From Deltaproteobacteria bacterium (GTDB lineage Bacteria; Desulfobacterota; Dissulfuribacteria; Dissulfuribacterales; UBA3076): a stretch of 13,666 bases of DNA. Below are positions 6,578-12,424 of this stretch, piece after piece. The stretch spans positions 1 to 13,666 of the forward strand of contig JAGGRV010000488.1 in assembly GCA_021159445.1 (NCBI GenBank), in the 5' to 3' direction. Position numbers and translations under genes: made by a program. Below the pieces are notes generated by a model, which saw nothing but the letters and a program-made list of their open reading frames with translations, did not search any database and was not told the origin of the DNA. Numbering within the stretch: the first letter of the stretch is position 1; each line of letters opens with the position of its first letter.

Positions 6578-8935
6578 CTAGACCCTCTTAATCCATCTCC
6601 AGCGGATTCCGCCCGGGGTGTCCATTATCTCCACTCCAAGATCGAGAAGTTGCTGCCGGATATCATCTGCCTTGTCCCAGTCCATTGAGTTCCTGGCTTT
6701 CTCCCTCTGGGAGACCAGGTCCTGGATTTTCCTTGACAGCTCAGGATCAGGGATAGAAATATCCAGGCACCCAAGGACCTTGTCCACATCCTGCAGGGCA
6801 TCCATGACATTTTTTGCATCCATGGGTGAAAGCCTTTGCTCAGAAATGAGCGAGTTTACATGCCTGATCAATCTGAAGATCGCTCCCAGGGCCTTTGAAG
6901 TGTTAAGGTCATCATTAATGGCTTGGTTAAAGTCATTTTTCATGGCCTCCAGGGCCTTTTTTATTGCCGGTCCTGGTTCTCCAACAAGGTCTTTACCAAT
7001 TGTAAGGGCCTGGATCTCAGAGACAAAGTAGTCAAGCCGCTTCAAGGCCCTTGCTGATTCTTTCAGATGGTCGTAAGAGAAATGAATGGGTTTTCTGTAG
7101 TGTGTCCTGAGCAGGAAAAACCTCACATGCCTTCCGGTAAAGCCCTTTTTATTTAAATCCCGCAGGGTGACAACATTGCCTGCTGAACGTGACATTTTCT
7201 TTCCGTCAACCAGAATAAGCTCGCTGTGAATCCAGGTCCGGGCAAGTGGCTGGTTCGTAAGGGCCATTGCAATGGCAATCTCGTTTTCATGATGGGGAAA
7301 CATAAGGTCACAGCCGCTTGTATGTATATCGAAAAATTCTCCCAGATAGTGCATTGACATGGCAGCACACTCTATGTGCCAGCCAGGCCTGACCTTCCCC
7401 CATTTTGTCTCAAACCCTATTCCCCTCTTGAGCTCATCCAGGGTTACCCGTTTAAAGAGGGTAAAGTCAACAGGGCTGTCCTTCTCGTAGTCGTCAAGAT
7501 CCACTGTCCTTCCAATGTCAATGTTGGAAAGATCCACCCTGGAAAGCCTTCCATATGATGGTAGTTTTGAGATGTCAAAATACACAGAACCGTGTTTGAC
7601 ATATGCATAGCCCGCATCTATGAGTCGCCCGGTCATTTGAATCATTGACTCAACATGGGCGCTTGCCCTGGGATAGCAGGCGGCAGGTCTGATATTCAGG
7701 GATGACACGTCCTCCATAAATGTCTGGGTATAACGGTCTGTGAGCTCCTTGAGACTTGTCCCTTGGGACAGGGCGGCCTGGATCGTCTTGTCATCCAGGT
7801 CGGTAACATTCATCACGTGGGTGACCTCATAACCCTGGTATTCAAGTGTGCGCTTCAAAAGATCCGCAATCACCAGCCTCCTGCAAAGTCCCAGGTGGGC
7901 GAATTCATGGACCGTGGGCCCGCAGGAGTAGATCCCTGCCTTTCCCGGGTTTAAGGGTTCGAAGATTTCCTTTCTCCGGGTAAGGGTATTAATAAGCTTC
8001 AGGGCTTTGGCCTGATCTGCCTCCTCAACCAGTGGAACTGAAAAAATATTTGTGCTCAGGTAACGGTCGCCTCCATCGGGAAAAATCACGACCACAAGGC
8101 CCTGTTCCAGTTTCGCAGCCTCTGAAAGTGCTACAGCCATGGCAGCCCCTGAACTCATCCCGACAAAAAGCCCTTCCTCACACGCAAGCCTTTTAATCAG
8201 CTCAAAGGCCTCATCATCGTGCACATTGACAATGTCATCCGGCAGGCGCTTGTCGAAGATCCCGGGCCGGTAGGATTCCTTCATATTCTTAAGTCCCTGG
8301 ATGCCGTGACCAAAATAGGGTTCCACCCCGACTATTCGGACCTTTGGATTGAGTTCCCGAAAGCGTTGCGTAATTCCCATCAGCGTGCCTGTGGTTCCCA
8401 TGGTGGTGACTACTACATCTACCTTACCTCCGGTCTGCTCCCAGATCTCCGGGGCAGTACCATGATAGTGCGCCAGACAGTTGTCAGGGTTGTTGTACTG
8501 GTCTGTACAGAAGTAGCGGTCAGGGTTTTCAAGTGCCAGCTTATATACTGCCTCTATGGCACCATCAGTCCCCAAACGGGCAGGAGTCAGGAGGATCTCA
8601 GCACCATAGGCCCGCATAATTTGACGACGCTCGATACTGGCTGCCTCGCTCATGGCGATAAGACAGCGATAACCCTTTACAGCCGATACTATCGCAAGAC
8701 CAATGCCTGTATTACCGCTGCTTGCCTCAAGGATTATTTTGTCCTTTGTGAGTTCTCCCCGTTCTTCTGCCCCTTCAATCATGGAAAGAGCTATACGATC
8801 TTTAATAGAGCCTCCTGGATTAAAGCTTTCCATCTTTGCCAGGATAGTGACTTCCTTGCCGGGATCGAGACGGCGAATAGGGATAAGCGGAGTATTACCA
8901 ATTGTGTCCAGGATGTTTTTAACAGGCTTTTTCAT
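6578..8935 (-). CDS. Cysteine synthase fused to cysteinyl-tRNA synthetase
   Basis: One uninterrupted 785-aa frame carries two complete enzymes. Residues about 5-300 are a PLP-dependent cysteine synthase (CysK/CysM type): PLP lysine K45 in NPGGSIKDR, substrate loop SSGNTG (72-77), phosphate-binding GTTGT (180-184) and GMSSGAA. After a linker of about 12 residues, about 313-785 is a whole class I CysRS starting at its normal N-terminus (LKLINTLTRRKEIF). It has zinc ligands C338 (SCGPTV), C523 (GWHIEC), H548 and E552 (PHHENE), the KMSRS loop (580-584) and the C-terminal anticodon region ending GIRWRW. The HIGH motif reads HLGL (347-350). The protein could make cysteine from an activated serine and sulfide and charge it to tRNA. 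ATG 8935 is chosen because GGAAACAA precedes it and the homology begins just after; a GTG at 8977 lies inside a repeat motif. It is first in the operon. Confidence 0.92.
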   Translation of the reverse strand: MKKPVKNILDTIGNTPLIPIRRLDPGKEVTILAKMESFNPGGSIKDRIALSMIEGAEERGELTKDKIILEASSGNTGIGLAIVSAVKGYRCLIAMSEAASIERRQIMRAYGAEILLTPARLGTDGAIEAVYKLALENPDRYFCTDQYNNPDNCLAHYHGTAPEIWEQTGGKVDVVVTTMGTTGTLMGITQRFRELNPKVRIVGVEPYFGHGIQGLKNMKESYRPGIFDKRLPDDIVNVHDDEAFELIKRLACEEGLFVGMSSGAAMAVALSEAAKLEQGLVVVIFPDGGDRYLSTNIFSVPLVEEADQAKALKLINTLTRRKEIFEPLNPGKAGIYSCGPTVHEFAHLGLCRRLVIADLLKRTLEYQGYEVTHVMNVTDLDDKTIQAALSQGTSLKELTDRYTQTFMEDVSSLNIRPAACYPRASAHVESMIQMTGRLIDAGYAYVKHGSVYFDISKLPSYGRLSRVDLSNIDIGRTVDLDDYEKDSPVDFTLFKRVTLDELKRGIGFETKWGKVRPGWHIECAAMSMHYLGEFFDIHTSGCDLMFPHHENEIAIAMALTNQPLARTWIHSELILVDGKKMSRSAGNVVTLRDLNKKGFTGRHVRFFLLRTHYRKPIHFSYDHLKESARALKRLDYFVSEIQALTIGKDLVGEPGPAIKKALEAMKNDFNQAINDDLNTSKALGAIFRLIRHVNSLISEQRLSPMDAKNVMDALQDVDKVLGCLDISIPDPELSRKIQDLVSQREKARNSMDWDKADDIRQQLLDLGVEIMDTPGGIRWRWIKRV

Positions 8936-8965
8936 TTGTTTCCGAATCGAATCCTTCAGCAATTT

Positions 8966-9126
8966 GTAACCGTTCACGGGATTACAACGCCCGTTTTACC
9001 GCAATTTACCGAACTGTAAGCGTTTACAGGGTGCTGCAGATGCGAGGCGGAGGGTATGCAGACGTACTTCCTGTACTTCAAGTGCCTTGACAACAAAGCA
9101 GATGCGGTGCCCTGTGAACGCTTACA
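8966..9126. repeat. Inverted-repeat element with GTAASCGTTYAC ends
   Basis: GTAACCGTTCAC (8966-8977) and its inverted copy GTGAACGCTTAC (9114-9125) bound about 160 bp. Nested inside, arms 9015-9031 and 9110-9126 form a 17-nt inverted repeat with one mismatch (starting TGTAAGCGTT). A direct repeat GCAGATGCG occurs at 9036-9044 and 9098-9106, and GTACTTC occurs twice around 9063-9079. No protein is encoded. The element fills the space between the predicted cysteine operon promoter and its first gene. The same end motif bounds the GIY-YIG element at 11653-12069, so both probably belong to one repeat group. Confidence 0.65.
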
Positions 9127-9130
9127 AACA

Positions 9131-9159
9131 ACTATATTGACAAAAAACTTATGCATCAA
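9131..9159 (-). promoter_or_regulatory. Probable promoter of the cysteine synthase-CysRS operon
   Basis: On the minus strand TTGATG (9154-9159, 4 of 6 to TTGACA) and TATAGT (9131-9136, 5 of 6 to TATAAT) are separated by 17 nt. Transcription would start near 9124, at the outer edge of the inverted-repeat element, giving a leader of about 190 nt made largely of that repeat. Confidence 0.42.
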
Positions 9160-9272
9160 CATAAATTCACGGACTTTTCTTGACAAGGGCTGTGTGGTTG
9201 TTCACATTTACCTGCAACAAAATAACAATATTAGGCGACGCCAAGAGCCATCTGTGTTTTGCTGTGACCGAA
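9137..9272 (+). promoter_or_regulatory. AT-rich gap with weak divergent promoter candidates
   Basis: A plus-strand TTGACA (9137-9142) followed after 17 nt by CATAAA (9160-9165) could drive transcription to the right towards glgA, over 340 bp away. A second TTGACA (9180-9185) has no good -10. Both overlap or neighbour the minus-strand promoter. No gene or RNA is recognised in this gap. Confidence 0.22.
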
Positions 9273-9492
9273 GTTGAGCAATTAGCTGTTAGCCATTAGC
9301 GTTTAGCTTTGAAAAATGGTTCATCACGGATTAGTGTGGTAATCCGTGATGAACAGCTATTAGCATTTAGCTTTTAGGTATTAGTAACCTATTTGGAAAA
9401 CAGCAGCAAATTAACCGCTAACCGCTAATACCTAAGTTTGTAATAGCAAAACATCCTGTAATCATTAAACTAATAGCTAATCGCTCAATTTA
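9273..9492. repeat. M module, copy 1: heptamer array with hairpins
   Basis: A 220-bp non-coding module. It begins GTTGAGCAATTAGC and ends GCTAATCGCTCAA, so its ends point inward as inverted repeats. From 9280 to 9307 there are four heptamers of the form NNTTAGC; from 9358 to 9385 four more related units; GCTAAYN heptamers in the opposite sense occur at 9417-9430 and 9476-9482. In the middle a perfect 15-bp stem (GTTCATCACGGATTA, 9319-9333, with 9340-9354) encloses the loop GTGTGG. A second perfect 11-bp stem pairs 9374-9384 with 9425-9435. Bases 9325-9492 recur inverted at 13485-13666, and 9273-9311 recur inverted at 12367-12405. It stops 22 bp before the glgA start codon. Confidence 0.85.
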
Positions 9493-9514
9493 AATAAAGA
9501 GATAAGAGGTTTTC

Positions 9515-11125
9515 ATGAAGGCATTGCAGAATTTTAAAGACCTGAAGGACGTTGAATCCATCTGGATGCTGACCCGTGAGTATAGAGTGGTAGCTGGTGT
9601 AGGTGGAGTTAAGGATGTGAGCCGAGATCTTGCGGAATCACTGGTGCGTGCCGGCTATGAGGTCTCAGTCATCATGCCTCGTTACGGCTTTGTAAAGCCG
9701 AAAGAGTCGGGTTTTAAGACCCTTGGCCCACAATTCGAGGTTGACGCAAACTACGCACATGAAGAACGTAGAGAACGCGTAGGCTTTTGGCACCGGAAGC
9801 TGAAGGGTGTTGATATAATACTTGTGGAGGCAAACTGCTTTAGTGAAAAGCTGGGGGTCTATGCATACACCGGGGAAGAAGAGACCCTTGATGCCACTTA
9901 TAAAAAAGGGGATGGTCACCTGGACTATTTTGCCATGAATATCCTGCTTCAGAAGGCCGCACTGGACTATGCAATTTTCACAGGAACCAGGCCGGATGTG
10001 TTTCATTGTCAGGATGGTCATACAGGTGTGCTCCCGGCCATGATGAGGGAGATTGAGGGCTTCCGGCACTATTTCAAGGGCAGTAGTGCCCTGGTTACCA
10101 TCCATAATGCTGGTTTAGGTTACCACCAGGATGTGGCGGATCTGTTGTTTGCCATGACTATAACCGGTCTCCCCCAGAGGACGATCTACAGTAGTGTTCT
10201 CAACGGTTCCTTTGATCCGTTTCTTGCCGGTGCTGCTTATGCGCCTATAAATACAGTGAGTGAAAACTACGCAAGAGAGCTTCAGGAGACAGAGCTTGAC
10301 GCCCTTACAGGCTGGCTGGGTCATGCTCTTAAAGATAGGGGCATATTTATCGAAGGAATTACCAACGGCATAAATCCTGATGAGTTCAGCCCCAGCCATC
10401 CGGAAATATTAGGGCTTCCTGCGGCCTTTGATCCGGCCAAGGGTGATCTGGCCGGCAAGGCAATCTGCAGAAAGGAACTTGTCATCAGACTGATGTTTGC
10501 CGAGATTGGCGAGACCAAAATGTATGGCTCTATTGATTACAGTCCAAGTCAGCCTTTGATTACTGTTGTGAGCCGGTTTTCCGAGCAAAAAGGTCTGGAT
10601 ATACTGGGGCAGGCCCTGGAAGTGCTAATGGCAGAGGACAAAAATATTCAGGTAGTAATTCTTGGCAATGGGAACAGGGATATAGAAAATCATCTCACAT
10701 CCTTGGCAGAGCACCTTGCCTACGAGGAACGGTTTGCAGTGCTCATAGGATACGATTCAGGGCTTGCAAACCTCATATACGCCGCAGGGGATTTTTTTGT
10801 AATTCCATCCCGATACGAACCCTGTGGACTCACTGATTTCATTGCCCAACTCATGGGCAACCTACCCATTGTCCGTACTACAGGCGGGCTGATCAAGGTA
10901 AGGGATGGCTTTAATGGTTTTTCTTATAAGGATCATACGCCCGAGGCCCTTATTCATGCCGTGAACAGGGCCTTAAAGACCTATAGGAATTCACCTGATA
11001 CCATAAAGGAGATGCAAGTAAACGCAGTGCATAATATATATGAGAATCACACATGGGATAAAGTAAGGGAGAAATATATAAGACTTTATCAAAAGGCTAT
11101 GGAGTTGATAAGGAACGTACAATAA
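9515..11125 (+). CDS. glgA: Glycogen/starch synthase-like glycosyltransferase (GT5)
   Basis: A 536-aa member of the GT5 family, which extends alpha-1,4-glucan chains from a sugar nucleotide. Supporting motifs are HCQDGHTG (164-171, catalytic His equivalent H169), TIHNAGLGYHQ, NTVSENYA, ITNGINPDEFSP (282-293), SRFSEQKGLD (353-362, with the expected Arg and Lys), and PSRYEPCGLTDF (431-442, catalytic Glu equivalent E435), then PIVRTTGGL. The N-terminal KTGGL motif, whose Lys contacts the sugar nucleotide in E. coli GlgA, is replaced by GVGGV (28-32), so substrate use may differ. At 536 aa it is longer than E. coli GlgA (477 aa). AAGAGG at 9504-9509 is a good ribosome site for the ATG at 9515. 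The stop codon lies within the end of the repeat element that follows, and no other glycogen gene is near. Confidence 0.85.
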   Translation: MKALQNFKDLKDVESIWMLTREYRVVAGVGGVKDVSRDLAESLVRAGYEVSVIMPRYGFVKPKESGFKTLGPQFEVDANYAHEERRERVGFWHRKLKGVDIILVEANCFSEKLGVYAYTGEEETLDATYKKGDGHLDYFAMNILLQKAALDYAIFTGTRPDVFHCQDGHTGVLPAMMREIEGFRHYFKGSSALVTIHNAGLGYHQDVADLLFAMTITGLPQRTIYSSVLNGSFDPFLAGAAYAPINTVSENYARELQETELDALTGWLGHALKDRGIFIEGITNGINPDEFSPSHPEILGLPAAFDPAKGDLAGKAICRKELVIRLMFAEIGETKMYGSIDYSPSQPLITVVSRFSEQKGLDILGQALEVLMAEDKNIQVVILGNGNRDIENHLTSLAEHLAYEERFAVLIGYDSGLANLIYAAGDFFVIPSRYEPCGLTDFIAQLMGNLPIVRTTGGLIKVRDGFNGFSYKDHTPEALIHAVNRALKTYRNSPDTIKEMQVNAVHNIYENHTWDKVREKYIRLYQKAMELIRNVQ

Positions 11126-11255
11126 ATAACTTGAACAAATTAATGTCTTTTTTGCCGTCTTCTTCGTTGCTCGTCGATCACATAACCCGTTATGCTCGCT
11201 CCTCGCGCCTTGAATACAACAAAAAATCCTATTAATTTTTGTTCAACTTATTTAT
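11122..11255. mobile_element. MITE-like inverted-repeat element after glgA
   Basis: Terminal arms 11122-11144 and 11231-11255 pair as an inverted repeat (ATAAATAASTTGAACAAA followed by TTAAT, with one mismatch and a 2-nt indel). The interior is GC-richer, non-coding and contains a small palindrome CATAACCCGTTATG (11181-11194) between pyrimidine-rich words. The glgA stop codon falls in the left arm. Size, structure and lack of genes fit a MITE or an intergenic repeat; as RNA it could also end glgA transcription. I recall similar interiors in other proteobacterial intergenic regions, unverified. Confidence 0.5.
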
Positions 11256-11302
11256 CTCCCGTTCCTAAGGAAATAATAATTGATTCCGCTGAAAAAAACC
11301 CT

Positions 11303-11653
11303 TTACTTGAAGTTCAGGTCCACACGGCTGTCTTTTAAATTCTCAATCTTTTCCGGCGTCGACGCTTGAGGTTCGATCAAGAACAGTCTCCTAGGTTCAA
11401 TTTCTCCCTGGCCCAATATATAGTTTTTCACTACTTGTGCCCGTTCATTCGCCAGGGACCGCAGATCGTCGTCTGTGATCTGGATGTTTTCCAGAATCAG
11501 CGCTTCCATTTCAGGTACCGGGATATTCTTGGTGATCCCCAGGACATTTTTAGGCTTCTTGAATTTTCCGGCCTTATAAGCCATTTTTAGATATTTCTCA
11601 TACTCTTCAGGTGCGATTATCACCAAATCCACTGAAACAGCGGCGTTATCTTT
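11303..11653 (-). pseudogene. C-terminal fragment of a DUF748 (AsmA-like) protein gene
   Basis: The final part of a much larger protein. Residues resemble the C-terminus of DUF748 proteins: the EYEKYLKMAYK segment, then NVLGITKNIPVPEMEALI, ITDDDLRSLANERAQVVKNY, EPRRLFLIEP, and the ending LKDSRVDLNFK. The frame can be read upstream past the possible GTG at 11632 (preceded by KKDNAAVSV) to about 11653, where it meets the end of the GIY-YIG element and a stop soon after. DUF748 proteins are usually many hundreds of residues, so over 85 percent is missing. I expect no function. The assignment is from memory of the family ending and is fairly good. Confidence 0.6.
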
Positions 11654-12069
11654 TTTCGTAACCGTTCACGCTAATATGTCATGATTCGCGCTGCCATGTC
11701 ATTTCGACCAAAGGGAGAAATCTTTACCATCCAGAACTCAGATCTTTCCAGTTTGGGTTCATCCGGTTCACTAATTGATTCTTCTCTCTTCGCCATTTCT
11801 TTATTTCTTTTTCTCTGGCAATAGCAGCAGTTACGTCTTGCGTTTCTTCAAAATAAACCAGCTTGTTCACGTTGTATTTTTCGGTAAATCCTTTGACGAG
11901 CTTGTTCTTGTGCTCATAAAGGCGCCGCTCCAGATTATTGGTTACCCCCAGATACATCACTTTATTGTTCCAATTTGTGAGCAGATACACATAATATGTC
12001 ACAGTCATGGGCATTTAAGATTTCTCCCTTCGGTCGAAATGACAATATGGGCGTGAACGCTTACGAAAA
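11653..12069. mobile_element. GIY-YIG element bounded by nested inverted repeats
   Basis: Outer arms 11653-11671 and 12051-12069 are inverted copies (TTTTCGTAASCGTTCACGC, 18 of 19 match). Inner arms 11698-11724 and 12017-12043 are inverted copies over 27 nt with one mismatch; the word is GTCATTTCGACC, then AAGGGAGAAATCTT with a variable base between. The endonuclease gene exactly fills the space between the inner arms: its stop overlaps the left arm, and the GGGAG in the right arm lies 9-10 nt before its ATG, as a ribosome site. No target duplication was found. The element separates a DUF748 C-terminal stub from a possible N-terminal stub. Confidence 0.7.
11724..12014 (-). CDS. GIY-YIG endonuclease, single domain (YhbQ/COG2827 type)
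   Basis: A 96-aa protein consisting only of a GIY-YIG nuclease domain. YYVYLLTN (7-14) stands for the GIY motif and YLG (21-23) for YIG; R30/R31 (LERRLYEH), E68 (AREKEIKKW) and the end NPNWKDL (87-92) fit the family's catalytic Tyr, Arg and Glu and its usual ending. Related domains cut DNA, but this small stand-alone family is poorly characterised. The ATG at 12014 is favoured because GGGAG within the flanking repeat is correctly placed; a second ATG at 12008 is possible. It is the only gene of the surrounding inverted-repeat element, so it may be a passenger or the mobility enzyme. Confidence 0.85.
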   Translation of the reverse strand: MPMTVTYYVYLLTNWNNKVMYLGVTNNLERRLYEHKNKLVKGFTEKYNVNKLVYFEETQDVTAAIAREKEIKKWRREKNQLVNRMNPNWKDLSSGW

Positions 12070-12106
12070 TAGCTATGCCAAGAGTGAATTTTTTCAAGCG
12101 TCCCAT
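12070..12106 (-). pseudogene. Possible N-terminal stub of the interrupted DUF748 gene
   Basis: From the ATG at 12106 the minus strand reads MGRLKKFTLGIAIF before entering the GIY-YIG element. A short basic start leading into a hydrophobic segment is how DUF748 proteins usually begin. It is on the same strand and in the same frame phase as the C-terminal fragment beyond the element (453 nt, 151 codons apart). The match is short and there is no clear ribosome site, so this is a suggestion only. Confidence 0.3.
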
Positions 12107-12366
12107 TGCTTTGAGTTTACTGATCAATAACCAATCAAAATTCCCTGTCCCTTCTACACATTGTCGGTGTTTGTATTCGTGACGGGTTACTTTGGTTATT
12201 TATATAGTCATGATAGCATTGGCTATGATTGATGTCATCAGTAATTATGAACGGGACCGCCTGCTTGACCACAGAGTCCACATCTTTTTGACGCCTCTTG
12301 ACATTCTGGACCCGTGCAGGGTAGTCTTTTTAAATCGTCCGAAAAAACAATTTCCTATCAGCTTTC
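12107..12366. other. Gap without recognised gene
   Basis: Some 260 bp between the DUF748 stub and the repeat before the dehydrogenase. A 65-codon plus-strand frame (12192-12389) runs into the repeat, has no ribosome site and no family resemblance. TTGAC words at 12265 and 12299 lack convincing -10 partners. It may be the former upstream region of the DUF748 gene. Confidence 0.4.
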
Positions 12367-12405
12367 CAAAGCTAAACGCTAATGGCTAACAGCTAATCGC
12401 TCAAC
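12367..12405. repeat. M module solo end (copy 2)
   Basis: 39 bp that match the first 39 bp of M copy 1 (9273-9311) in reverse complement with one mismatch. It contains four GCTAAnn-type heptamers and ends GCTAATCGCTCAAC, 19 bp before the dehydrogenase start codon. The rest of the module is missing here. Confidence 0.85.
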
Positions 12406-12407
12406 CT

Positions 12408-12417
12408 AGGAGTAAGG
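12408..12417 (+). promoter_or_regulatory. Ribosome binding site supporting a TTG start
   Basis: AGGAG (12408-12412) and AAGG (12414-12417) precede the TTG at 12425; the AAGG is 7 nt away. There is no ATG at a suitable distance in frame. Confidence 0.45.
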
Positions 12418-12424
12418 TAACATT

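Noticed and set aside
8219..9019. 266-codon open frame on the plus strand opposite the cysteine synthase part
   Set aside because: It lies antisense to a clearly conserved enzyme, has no ribosome site and no family resemblance, and runs into the repeat element. It is a by-product of the coding strand.
8936..9125. T-box or other known riboswitch before the cysteine operon
   Set aside because: No AGGGTGG-type T-box sequence or specifier-loop layout could be found on the minus strand; the stems are explained by the inverted-repeat element.
9280..9430. CRISPR-like array
   Set aside because: The repeats are 7 bp, directly adjacent and degenerate, with no spacers and no cas genes.
12192..12389. 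65-codon plus-strand frame with a hydrophobic start
   Set aside because: It has no ribosome site, ends inside the repeat module and resembles nothing I know.
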